64,000 nucleotides of DNA. Source: Novacetimonas pomaceti. Lineage in GTDB: Bacteria > Pseudomonadota > Alphaproteobacteria > Acetobacterales > Acetobacteraceae. The notes below the pieces were generated by a model, which saw only the letters and a list, made by a program, of their open reading frames with translations, ran no database searches and was not told where the DNA came from. Below, piece by piece: positions 54,862 to 64,000 of this stretch. The stretch spans positions 248,001-312,000 of the forward strand of contig NZ_NOXG01000002.1 of NCBI RefSeq assembly GCF_003207955.1, given 5' to 3'. How positions within the stretch are numbered: the first letter of the stretch is position 1; each line of letters starts with the position of its first letter. The translations under genes and the position numbers were made by a program.

Positions 54862-56190
54862 ATGCTGCTGGTGCGCGGTGGGACGGTGGTCACGGCGGAG
54901 GCCTCCTTCAGGATTGACGTCCTGTGCGGCAGGGGCGGGGAGATCGCAGCCATCGGCCCCGCGCTGGACATCCCCCATGGATGCCGCGTGCTGGATGCGG
55001 GGGGATTGCTGGTGATGCCCGGTGGCGTTGATCCCCATACCCGCATCGGGGGGGATGCCGGCCGCTTTGCCGATATCGGCCATGCCGCGCTGGCGGCGGG
55101 AACGACCACGCTTATCGATTGCATCGACGTGCCCGCCGGGCACGAAATGCGCGCGGCGTGGGAGGAATGGCGGCACGCGGCGCGCGGGGGCGGCGTTGAT
55201 TTTTCGGCCCATATGGTCGTCAATCACTGGGACGCGCGGATGGCGGCCGGAATGCGGGCGGTCACGCGGGATTGCGGGGTCAATTCCTTTCGCCTGTCCT
55301 GTGGCGGCGACCTGTTGGATACGCAGTTGCTGGGCGTGATCGACCATGCGATGGCGCTGGGCGCGCTGTGTGCGTTCGATACGCACCGGGGGCAGGTCGC
55401 GGACTATCTGCGTGTCGGGTTATGCGATGCCGGGATCGGAACGGCTGAGGCACAGGCGCTGTCCTGCGTCCCCATGATCGAGGACGCCGGGACCGCCCGT
55501 GCCCTCATGCTGGTGGGCGTCCTTGGTTCGCCGGTGCATCTGGGGCCGGTTTCGACGAAAGGGGCCATCAGCGCGATCACGACGGCACGCCTGCATGGAC
55601 AGCGCACCAGCGCGGAGGTGCTGGTCCGGCATCTGGTGATGACGGAAGACGACGATGCGCCGTTCTGCCCGGATTTGCCGCCATTGCGGGGGGAAGAGCA
55701 CCGACAGGCCCTGTGGGGCGGCCTGTCGGCGGGCATGGCGGGCATGACCGCCAGCGGCGCGGGTGATGAGGGGACGCTGACGGATGAGGATGCGCGTCCC
55801 ATGCCCGACCTGTCCGGACGGCTGGGGCTGCTGTGGCATCACGGGGTGGGAACAGGTCGCCTGTCGGTGGAGGAATTCGTGGCCGTGACCTCCGCCAACG
55901 CGGCGCGGGCCTTCAACATCTACCCCCGCAAGGGCGCGATCATGGTGGGGGCCGATGCGGACCTCGTGCTGTGGGACCCGCGGGGCGAGGCCAGGGCGCT
56001 GTCGTCCTGTCACGGCGCGCCGGTCATGTCGGGATGCGTCCGCCACGTGGTGCGCGGTGGCGTGCTGGCATGGTCCGGCACGCAGGCGTGCGGGGCCGGG
56101 CGGGGCCGGCATGTCGCGCGCCCCTGTTTCGGGCGTGAACTTTCCGCGCGGGTCAGGCGCGGCGCGCATCTGGCGGCACAGGATGGTTAG
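54862..56190 (+). CDS. Dihydropyrimidinase/hydantoinase homologue lacking metal ligands
   Basis: 442 residues, cyclic amidohydrolase fold: GGVDPHTRIGG, AALAAGTTTLID, GVNSFRLSCGG, VHLGPVSTKGAISAI, TSANAARAFNIYPRKGAI and a C-terminal beta-sandwich. In active members the first motif is HxH, here H59-T60-R61. The carboxylated Lys after NSF is Arg144, the HAEN histidine segment reads AFDTHRG, the HVS histidine is replaced (GPVS, Pro229), and the SDH aspartate block reads TASGAGDEG. It is therefore probably a catalytically dead homologue, analogous to eukaryotic CRMPs. It heads the ureide cluster, where an allantoinase might be expected. Confidence 0.85.
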   Translation: MLLVRGGTVVTAEASFRIDVLCGRGGEIAAIGPALDIPHGCRVLDAGGLLVMPGGVDPHTRIGGDAGRFADIGHAALAAGTTTLIDCIDVPAGHEMRAAWEEWRHAARGGGVDFSAHMVVNHWDARMAAGMRAVTRDCGVNSFRLSCGGDLLDTQLLGVIDHAMALGALCAFDTHRGQVADYLRVGLCDAGIGTAEAQALSCVPMIEDAGTARALMLVGVLGSPVHLGPVSTKGAISAITTARLHGQRTSAEVLVRHLVMTEDDDAPFCPDLPPLRGEEHRQALWGGLSAGMAGMTASGAGDEGTLTDEDARPMPDLSGRLGLLWHHGVGTGRLSVEEFVAVTSANAARAFNIYPRKGAIMVGADADLVLWDPRGEARALSSCHGAPVMSGCVRHVVRGGVLAWSGTQACGAGRGRHVARPCFGRELSARVRRGAHLAAQDG

Positions 56191-56196
56191 GCGATA

Positions 56197-56442
56197 TTGG
56201 ACGATATCCCGCGCGGGTTCTGGCAACCGGGCGCGAATGAAGTATCATCCCGCCGGGATGTTTCGCGCCTGCGTGCCCGATGGGGCGATGCCGGGCGCAT
56301 CTGTATGACGCGGGGAGCGGCTTTGGACATGGAATGGCAGGCACGGTCGGATGGCACGCAACGCATGGCCTGCCGCCATGGCGGTGCGACGCGGGGGGAT
56401 CTGGCGGCGGTGTCCGTGATGCTGGCGGGTGATCGCGCATGA
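56197..56442 (+). CDS. Possible small ORF before the LysR gene
   Basis: 81 codons with a TTG start, ending in an ATGA overlap with the LysR start. Arg- and Gly-rich, no recognisable domain. It may be chance in G+C-rich DNA or a leader for coupled translation. Confidence 0.2.
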   Translation: MDDIPRGFWQPGANEVSSRRDVSRLRARWGDAGRICMTRGAALDMEWQARSDGTQRMACRHGGATRGDLAAVSVMLAGDRA

Positions 56443-57395
56443 GTGAGCCGTTATTGCGCACCCCGCGCATGATGCGCCTGCATGCGCGGGGCATTTCCTA
56501 TTTCAACGCCGTGCGGGAATGCCGTTCCATCCGCGAGGCCGCGCGCCGCCTGAATGTCACCCCTTCCGCCCTGACGCGGCAGCTGGCGCAGATGGAGGCC
56601 GAGGTCGGCGCCCCCCTGTTTGACCGCCTGCCCGAAGGGATGGTCCTGACGGAGGTGGGGCGCATCATGGCGCGGCATATCGTGACCGTCATGCAGGACG
56701 CCGCCCGGACGGAGGAACAGATCAACGCGCTGTCGGGACGGCAGGACGGGCGCCTGCGCATCATGGCGGTGGAGGGGGTGACCGGCCAGCTTCTGCCGCC
56801 GCTGCTGGAACGGATCACGCGGATGTATCCCGCCGTGGACCTGAATGTGGAGATCGGATCGCCCAAGAACATCGTCTCCGCCCTGCAGGATGGCAGCGTG
56901 GACCTTGGCATCGCGTTCTCGCTGGCGCTGTATCCCGACCTGCGTCGCGTGGCGGTGGCGCATTTCCCCGTGGGGGCGGTGGTGCGGCGGGACCATCCGG
57001 TCGCCCCCCTGCGCACCGTCACGATCGAGGAATGCGTGCGCCATCGCCTGATCCTGCCCACGCGGACGCTGTCGCTGTACCGCGTGATGGAACCGATGCT
57101 GCGTCCCTGGCAGGAACACCTGCATGTCGTGCTGCATACCGGATCCATCGAACTGACGAACCGCATGGTGGCTGCCGGCAGTGGCCTTGCGTTCCAGTCG
57201 CCGCTGGCGGTGGAAATGCAGGCCGGCCATGAAAGCCTGTGCCACGTCCCCCTGCGCGATACCCGCGCGGTGACGGACCTTGGGGTCTATGTGCGGGAAT
57301 CGCGCTGGCTGCCGCCGCTGCTGGAAACGGTGATCGAGGAACTGCGGCAGGAACTGCGCCGGATACAGGGCGTGGGCGACGAAAAGATACTGTAG
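56439..57395 (+). CDS. LysR-family transcriptional regulator
   Basis: 318 residues. N-terminal winged helix with RSIREAARRLNVTPSALTRQL (helix-turn-helix, about 30-50), linker helix, then a periplasmic-binding-like effector domain (GRLRIMAVEGVTGQLLPPLL onward). Located inside the ureide cluster and co-oriented with it, it is the likely local regulator, perhaps responding to a purine-derived ureide. It is followed 20 nt later by a perfect dyad that could be its operator for the flavoprotein gene. Confidence 0.92.
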   Translation: MSEPLLRTPRMMRLHARGISYFNAVRECRSIREAARRLNVTPSALTRQLAQMEAEVGAPLFDRLPEGMVLTEVGRIMARHIVTVMQDAARTEEQINALSGRQDGRLRIMAVEGVTGQLLPPLLERITRMYPAVDLNVEIGSPKNIVSALQDGSVDLGIAFSLALYPDLRRVAVAHFPVGAVVRRDHPVAPLRTVTIEECVRHRLILPTRTLSLYRVMEPMLRPWQEHLHVVLHTGSIELTNRMVAAGSGLAFQSPLAVEMQAGHESLCHVPLRDTRAVTDLGVYVRESRWLPPLLETVIEELRQELRRIQGVGDEKIL

Positions 57396-57415
57396 CTCAG
57401 CGCACTGTCTTCCTG

Positions 57416-57435
57416 TTCTGTTTTCTGAAACAGAA
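57416..57435 (+). promoter_or_regulatory. Dyad between the LysR gene and the catabolic genes
   Basis: TTCTGTTT, TCTG, AAACAGAA: a perfect 8-bp inverted repeat, 150 nt before the flavoprotein start. There is no T run after it, so an operator is favoured over a terminator. LysR sites typically contain such a T-N11-A dyad. Confidence 0.5.
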
Positions 57436-57584
57436 TGGTCAGATCATTCTACTGGACGAAACACGCGACGGCCTGATTACACTGTTTCATCAACGGTGCG
57501 GTTGGGGGGATATCGGACGCGTGGTGTCGGGGGACGCCACGCCCACTGCATCGGCAATGACGCAAATGACGGTGGGACAGGCAT

Positions 57585-59051
57585 ATGACGATGCACGGAC
57601 GGGACGGCACGGATGCGCGCGGTGGCCTCGGGACCCTGGATGAGGCCGTGCGCCGTGATCTGGAGGTCATCGGCTATCCCCGGCGCGAATGGGTGCCCCC
57701 ACGCTATCATGACGGCAGGCGGGTGCTTGATGTCGCGATCATCGGCGCGGGGCAGGGTGGCCTTGCCACCGCCTTCGCGCTCAGGCGCACCAGCATCGAC
57801 AACGTGCAGATCTTCGACCGCGCCGCCCGTGGGGGGGAGGGACCGTGGATCACCTTTGCCCGCATGATTACCCTGCGCACGCCCAAATACGTGACGGGAC
57901 CCGACCTTGGCGTGCCGAACCTGACGCCGCGCGCGTGGTTCGAGGCGCGTTACGGCGCGCAGGCGTGGGAAAAGCTCGACAAGATACCGCGTCAGGACTG
58001 GCAGGCCTATCTGGACTGGTATCGCGACATCCTCGACCTGCCGGTCGCCAATGACCACGCGCTTGAGGCGGTGGAATGGGAAGACGGCCTGCTGCGCCTG
58101 TCGTTCCGCACGTCGGGCGGGGATGTCCACACCCATTACGCGCGCAAGCTGGTGCTTGCGACCGGGATCGAGGGATGCGGCGAATGGCACGTGCCCGCCT
58201 TCATCCGCGACAGCCTGCCGCGCGAACGGTTCGCCCATACGTCCGAATCCATCGATTTCGCCGCGCTGAAGGGCAGGCGGATCGGGGTGCTGGGGGCCGG
58301 GGCATCGGCCTTTGACAACGCCGCTACCGCGCTGGAGGCCGGGGCCGGGTCGGTCACGCTGTGCCTGCGCCGGCGGGAAATCCCCTCGATCAACCCGTAC
58401 CGCTGGATGGAAAACACCGGCTTCCTTGCCTATTTCCCCGCGCTGGAGGACCGGCTGCGCTGGGGCTTCATGCGGCGCATCTTCGAACTGAACCAGCCCC
58501 CGCCGCAGGATACGTTCTGGCGTTGCCGTCGCCATGCGAATTTCGCCTATCACACTGGCTGTCCGTGGGAAGGTGTACGGATGGACGGCGATGACATTGT
58601 CGTGCGCACCCCGAAGGGGGAGATGAGGTTCGATTTCGTCATCATCGGCACGGGCTTCAGTGTCGACCTGTCGCGCCGTCCCGAAACCCGTTCGTTCGCG
58701 CATTCCGTGGCGCTGTGGCGCGAACGCTATGTCCCGCCCGCGGGCGAGGAAAGCGAGGTGCTGGGCACGTATCCCTACCTTGGGGAGCGGTACCAGTTCA
58801 TCGCGCGCGATCCCGCCGATCCGCTGGCGCCGATGCTTGCGAACATCCATAACTTCACCTTCGCCGCCACGCCGAGCATGGGCCTTTCCGGCGCCTCCAT
58901 CAGTGGCATGCGTTTCGGCGTCGAACGGCTGGCGCAGGGGCTGGGGCGCGACCTGTATGTCGCGGACGGGCAGGAACACCTCGACAGCCTGCTTTCCTAC
59001 GACACGCCCGAACTCGTCAGCCTTGACCCCCCTGTCTCCGATCCCGTCTAA
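57585..59051 (+). CDS. FMO-like FAD/NAD(P)-dependent oxidoreductase
   Basis: 488 residues. Two Rossmann fingerprints: IIGAGQGG at about 52-59 for FAD and VLGAGASAFD at about 235-244 for NADPH, as in class B flavoprotein monooxygenases. Between them lie FARMITLRTPKYVTGPDLG and LATGIEG; late on are VIIGTGFSVDLSRR and FTFAATPSMGLSG. It differs from HpxO-type urate hydroxylase (class A, single Rossmann fold). Substrate unknown; the context suggests oxidation of a purine- or pyrimidine-derived ring or an amine. 42 nt upstream of the small subunit gene. Confidence 0.82.
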   Translation: MTMHGRDGTDARGGLGTLDEAVRRDLEVIGYPRREWVPPRYHDGRRVLDVAIIGAGQGGLATAFALRRTSIDNVQIFDRAARGGEGPWITFARMITLRTPKYVTGPDLGVPNLTPRAWFEARYGAQAWEKLDKIPRQDWQAYLDWYRDILDLPVANDHALEAVEWEDGLLRLSFRTSGGDVHTHYARKLVLATGIEGCGEWHVPAFIRDSLPRERFAHTSESIDFAALKGRRIGVLGAGASAFDNAATALEAGAGSVTLCLRRREIPSINPYRWMENTGFLAYFPALEDRLRWGFMRRIFELNQPPPQDTFWRCRRHANFAYHTGCPWEGVRMDGDDIVVRTPKGEMRFDFVIIGTGFSVDLSRRPETRSFAHSVALWRERYVPPAGEESEVLGTYPYLGERYQFIARDPADPLAPMLANIHNFTFAATPSMGLSGASISGMRFGVERLAQGLGRDLYVADGQEHLDSLLSYDTPELVSLDPPVSDPV

Positions 59052-59093
59052 AAGGAGACGGTATTTCAACGGACAGTTCCGGGAGAAGAACGG

Positions 59094-59327
59094 ATGAGCA
59101 GCCCTTTGCATGATGAGACGGCACCCCCGCCATCACCTGTCGTGACGCCCGGTGGCGATGGCGTCTTTCCAGTGGTTCAGGTCGCGCGGTGCATCGGGCT
59201 GAGCGTCCCGCCGGCATGCATGAACGATGTGACCGCCAATGCGGCGCTCCTGCAGGGATATGCCGACCTGCTGAACGGTTTCGCCCTGCCCGATACGTGC
59301 GAACCCGCCGGGGAGTACGTCCCATGA
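59094..59327 (+). CDS. hpxX: GatC-like small subunit, AtzG/HpxX family
   Basis: 77 residues, after GGAGAAG. The C-terminal two thirds match the DUF4089/AtzG pattern: CIGLSVPPACMNDVTANAAL, then LLNGFALPDTCEPAGEY, which resembles GatC. AtzG stabilises the amidase AtzE, and HpxX pairs with HpxY, in the same way GatC supports GatA. The stop overlaps the amidase start (ATGA), giving stoichiometric co-translation. The N-terminal 25 residues are Pro-rich. Confidence 0.82.
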   Translation: MSSPLHDETAPPPSPVVTPGGDGVFPVVQVARCIGLSVPPACMNDVTANAALLQGYADLLNGFALPDTCEPAGEYVP

Positions 59328-60691
59328 CGCAGGCGCAGGCGGGGACGACGGCGCGTGACGCGCTGGGGATCGCGGCGGACGTCCGCGCGGGCCGGCGCAC
59401 CGCCGTTTCCGTCGTGACGGGCGTCATCGCCGATATCGAGGCCCGCGACACCCGTTACAACAGCGTGACGCGCATCTTCGGCCCCGCCGCAGTGGCGCGC
59501 GCCGAAACGCTGGACCAGCGGATCGCGCGCGGGGAGGACCCCGGCGTGCTGGCCGGCGTGCCGTTCGGGGTCAAGGACCTGTTCGATATCGCGGGCGAGG
59601 TCACGACGGCGGGGTCCATCGTCCTGCGCGGCAATCCGCCCGCGCAGCATGACGCCACCGTGGTTGCGCGCCTTCAGGCGCAGGGCGCGATCGCGGTCGC
59701 CAGCCTGAACATGGACGAATTCGCCTATGGCTTCTCCACCGAGAACGCGCATACCGGCGTGACGCGCAACCCGCATGACCCGGCCTGCCTTGCCGGTGGG
59801 TCATCGGGCGGTTCGGCGGCGGCGGTGGCGGCGGGGCTGATGCCGTTCGCGCTGGGATCGGACACCAACGGCTCGATCCGGCTGCCCGCGGCACTGTGCG
59901 GGGTATGGGGGCTGAAGCCGACATTCGGACGGGTGCCGCGCGACGGGGCCTATCCCTTTGCCGCCAGCCTTGATGTCGTGGGGCCGATGGCCGACAGCAT
60001 CGGGGACCTGCGCGCGGTGTTCGAGGTCATGGATGGCCGTTCGCTGGGGGCGCTGCCCGATGTCGCCTCGCTGCGTGTCGCGCGTCTGGGGGGCTGGTTC
60101 GCGCGCAATATCAGCGCGGATTTCACCGCCGCCATTGACGCGGTGATGGCCCACCTGAACAGCACGAAGGTCATCGAACTGCCCGAGGCCGCGCGCGCGC
60201 GTGCCGCCTCGTTCCTGATTACCGCGTCCGAAGGCGGCAACCTGCACCTGCCGCGCCTGCGCCAGCGCGCGATGCAGTACGACCCCGCAACCCGCAGCCG
60301 CCTGATGGCCGGGGCGATGCTGCCGTCCGCGACGCTGGTGCAGGCGCAGCGCTTTCGCAACTGGTTCCGCGCGCGGATCCATGAACTGTTCAGCCACCAT
60401 GACGTTCTGGTCGCGCCGGCGACCGTCGGTCCCGCGCCGCGTATCGACCAGCCCACCATCGTGGTGGAGGGACGCGAGGTTTCGGCCCGCGCCAACCTGG
60501 GCCTGTTCACGCAGCCGATCAGCCTGGCGGGCGTGCCGGTGCTCTCCACGCCGCTGGCCCATCCGTCCGGGCTGCCGCTGGGCCTGCAGCTGATCGGCGC
60601 GCCCGGGGCGGAGGCCGCGCTGTTCGCGGTGGCGGGGGAATTGCAACGCGCGGGGCTTGCCCGCTGCACGCCACTGACCACCGGGAACTGA
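59324..60691 (+). CDS. hpxY: AtzE-family amidohydrolase (HpxY type)
   Basis: 455 residues from the ATG at 59324, coupled to the small subunit. Amidase-signature enzyme with complete triad: Lys84 in FGVKDLFDIAG, cis-Ser160 in AGGSSGGSAAA, nucleophile Ser184 in SDTNGSIRLP. The AtzE group acts on small carbamoyl or biuret-like amides; Klebsiella HpxY is in the purine ureide pathway. Pairing with the GatC-like protein and the oxamate hydrolase supports ureide/oxamate catabolism. The exact substrate is not known. Confidence 0.88.
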   Translation: MTQAQAGTTARDALGIAADVRAGRRTAVSVVTGVIADIEARDTRYNSVTRIFGPAAVARAETLDQRIARGEDPGVLAGVPFGVKDLFDIAGEVTTAGSIVLRGNPPAQHDATVVARLQAQGAIAVASLNMDEFAYGFSTENAHTGVTRNPHDPACLAGGSSGGSAAAVAAGLMPFALGSDTNGSIRLPAALCGVWGLKPTFGRVPRDGAYPFAASLDVVGPMADSIGDLRAVFEVMDGRSLGALPDVASLRVARLGGWFARNISADFTAAIDAVMAHLNSTKVIELPEAARARAASFLITASEGGNLHLPRLRQRAMQYDPATRSRLMAGAMLPSATLVQAQRFRNWFRARIHELFSHHDVLVAPATVGPAPRIDQPTIVVEGREVSARANLGLFTQPISLAGVPVLSTPLAHPSGLPLGLQLIGAPGAEAALFAVAGELQRAGLARCTPLTTGN

Positions 60692-60697
60692 ACCTTC

Positions 60698-62283
60698 ATG
60701 CTCAACACGCCGCGCTCCTGCCGGGGGATGGTGACATCGCCCCATCACCTCGCCAGTCAGGCGGGTCTTGATGTCCTCAAGGCCGGGGGCACGGCGATCG
60801 AGGCCGCCGTCGCCACCGCGGCGGCGCTGGCCGTGGTCTATCCCCACATGACGGGCATTGGCGGGGACGCGTTCTGGCTGACGCTGTGGCCTGACGGGCG
60901 GGCGGAAACGATCGACGCCTGCGGCGCGGCGGCGCGGCATGCGGATGTCGGTTTCTACCGCGACAGGGGCCTGTCGCGCATTCCATGGCGCGGGCCGCTG
61001 GCGGCGAATACGGTGGCGGGCACGGTTTCGGGCTGGGACATGGCCCTGTCATGGAGCCATGGCATACAGCCCGGCCTGCCGCTGGGGCGCGTGCTGCGCG
61101 ATGCGATCTATTACGCCGAACAGGGCGCGCCGGTTACGGCGGGTGCCGCCGACATCACGCGGGCAAAGGCGGACGAACTGCGGAAGGTTCCGGGGTTCGC
61201 GGATCAGTTCATGCCCCATGGCCGCCTGCCACGCGCGGGCGATATCCTGCATAACCCGCGCCTTGCCCGCACGTTGCGCGCGCTGGCGGATGACGGGCTG
61301 GACAGTTTCTATCGCGGGCGGGTCGCGGCCGACCTTGCGGCCGACCTTGCCGATCTGGGCAGCCCGCTTGCGCTGGCGGACCTTCAGGCCCATCGCGCCG
61401 TGCACCAGCCCGCGCTGCATGCGCGCATCAGGGGGGCGGATCTTTACAATGTCCCGCCCCCGACGCAGGGCGTCGCCTCCCTGCTGATCCTGTCGCTGTT
61501 CGATCGCCTGCGCGCGGCGAAGGCGGACAGTTACGATTACATGCACACCCTGGTAGAGGCGACGAAGATCGCCTTTCGCTATCGCGACACGCATGTGGGC
61601 GATCCCGCACTGATGACCGTCCGGGCGCAGGATATCCTTGACGACGCGGGGGCGCTGGACCGCATGGCGGCGTCCATCGACCCGCAGCGCGCGGCGCCGT
61701 GGCCCGACCCGTCACAGCCGGGTGACACGGTGTGGCTGGGCGTCGTCGATTCCGACGGGCTGGCGGTCAGCATGATCCAGAGCCTGTATTTCGAATATGG
61801 CTCCGGCATTGTCCTGCCGCGCACCGGCGTGGTGTGGCAGAACCGGGGCACCAGCTTCGGCATGGACCCTGATGGCTGGAACGGCCTGCGTCCGGGGCGC
61901 AAGCCCTTTCATACCCTCAATCCCGCCGGGGCGCGTTTCGATGACGGCCGCGCCATGGTCTATGGCACCATGGGGGGCGAGGGACAGCCCCAGACGCAGG
62001 CGGCGGTGTTTACCCGTTACGCCTGTTACGGCGTGCCGCTGCAGCGCGCCGTCACCGCCCCGCGCTGGCTGCTAGGCCGCACGTGGGGGGAGGAAAGCGT
62101 CAGCCTGAAATACGAGGACCGCTTTGACCCCGAACTGATCGCGCGCATGTCGGCCGCCGGTCACCAGATGGAACGGGTGGAGGCATTTTCACAGGCCATG
62201 GGACATGCGGGGGCACTGGTGCGCCATGAAACGGGCCTGATCGAGGGGGCGACCGACCCCCGCAGCGACGGGGGGGTGGCGGC

Positions 62284-62290
<7 letters not shown>
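60698..62290 (+). CDS. hpxW: Gamma-glutamyltransferase-fold oxamate amidohydrolase (HpxW type)
   Basis: 530 residues. Ntn-hydrolase of the GGT family, without a signal peptide, as in HpxW, so probably cytoplasmic. AATAAALAVVYPHMTGIGGD at the front and the self-cleavage site GDTVWLGVVDSDG, where Thr344 becomes the nucleophile. Klebsiella HpxW hydrolyses oxamate to oxalate and ammonium. Starts 6 nt after hpxY and overlaps the next gene by 7 nt. Confidence 0.87.
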
Positions 62291-63551
<1,261 letters not shown>

Positions 63552-63552
<1 letters not shown>

Positions 63553-64000
63553 TGACACAGAATATTTTTGGCCAGATCGATCCTCCTTCGCGGATGCTGA
63601 TGGGGCCGGGGCCGGTCAACGTGCATCCGCGCGTGCTGCGCGCCATGGCGGCCGACATGCTGGGGCAGTTCGATCCCGAAATGACCGGCTACATGAACCA
63701 GACCATGGCGCTGTACCGTCAGGTCTTCATGACCGAAAACCGCTGGACGCTGCTGATTGACGGCACGGCGCGCGCGGGGATCGAGGCGGCGCTTGTCTCC
63801 CTGCTGGAACCCGGCGCGCGGCTGCTGATCGTGCGCGCGGGGCGCTTCGGGCTGCTTCTGTCGGAAATCGCGCAGCGGATAGGCGCGGAAATCTTTACCA
63901 TCGACATCCCGTGGGGCGAGGTCGCGACCCTGAAGCAGATCGAGGAGGGCATCGTCGCGCATCGCCCGCATGTGCTGGCGTGCATCCATGGCGATACCTC
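63552..64000 (+). CDS. hpxJ: Class V aminotransferase, ureidoglycine aminotransferase type (3' partial)
   Basis: First 149 codons only, cut by the right edge. MLMGPGPVNVHPRVLRAM, GQFDPEMTGYMN and LLIDGTARAGIEAALVSLLEPG match the alanine-glyoxylate/PucG/HpxJ group. These PLP enzymes transfer the amino group of S-ureidoglycine to a keto acid, giving oxalurate. The PLP lysine lies outside the window. Position immediately after hpxK matches the Klebsiella order hpxJ/hpxK neighbours. Confidence 0.85.

Overview
The window reads as a chromosomal segment of an acetic acid bacterium (Acetobacteraceae), closest in character to Komagataeibacter/Gluconacetobacter. The evidence is a membrane quinohaemoprotein alcohol dehydrogenase (adhA-adhB), a haem-copper ubiquinol oxidase operon (cyoABCD, called cyaBACD in some Acetobacter), class I lysyl-tRNA synthetase, high G+C coding sequence, and typical alphaproteobacterial neighbourhoods such as purN-purM/hdaA-ppk-ppx and a Suv3-like helicase with an S4 protein and a 7Fe ferredoxin. 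No rRNA, tRNA, transposase, integrase or CRISPR array was seen. The genus call rests on remembered protein similarity, not on a search.

Layout. 1-10 kb: a di-haem peroxidase fused to a haem-binding region (cut by the left edge), an Smr protein, a Tat-exported TctC-like binding protein, hemF, an isolated cytochrome c1 gene (petC) overlapping mtnP, a dienelactone-hydrolase-like protein, then groES-groEL behind a CIRCE operator, and a cold-shock protein. 10-19 kb: a DinG-type iron-sulphur helicase, lysK, an MprF-like membrane protein with a shortened C-terminus, marC, and a Fe-S type uracil-DNA-glycosylase homologue coupled to a sirtuin. 19-30 kb: energy metabolism, with adhAB (minus strand), thpR, a Bax-inhibitor-1 protein and cyoABCD. 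30-36 kb: ferredoxin, S4 protein, Suv3-like helicase, leucyl aminopeptidase, a small MarR-like regulator and a secreted protein. 36-44 kb: a surface-glycan block (WecA-like transferase; dehydratase and aminotransferase overlapping by 4 nt; a membrane-anchored protein overlapping a HAD phosphatase) and a lower-G+C multi-spanning membrane protein that looks acquired. 44-54.6 kb: PerM-family transporter, ABC-F ATPase, ndk, purN-purM, hdaA, ppk, ppx. 54.8-64 kb: a plus-strand nitrogen-salvage cluster resembling the Klebsiella hpx ureide/oxamate genes: a degenerate dihydropyrimidinase homologue, a LysR regulator, an FMO-like flavoprotein, a GatC-like small subunit (HpxX/AtzG), an AtzE-family amidase (HpxY), a gamma-glutamyltransferase-fold oxamate amidohydrolase (HpxW), an allantoate-amidohydrolase-family enzyme (HpxK) and an ureidoglycine-aminotransferase-family enzyme (HpxJ/PucG), cut by the right edge.

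How the parts fit. Electrons from ethanol pass through AdhAB to ubiquinone and then to the CyoABCD oxidase. The petC gene stands without petA/petB, which suggests erosion or dispersal of the bc1 branch. The terminal cluster would convert allantoate-type ureides to oxalate and ammonium, but its amidohydrolase member has lost the recognised metal ligands. Five intergenic copies of an approximately 65-85 bp repeat that can fold into two hairpins closed by an outer stem lie just downstream of plus-strand genes. They are the most distinctive non-coding signal in the window.
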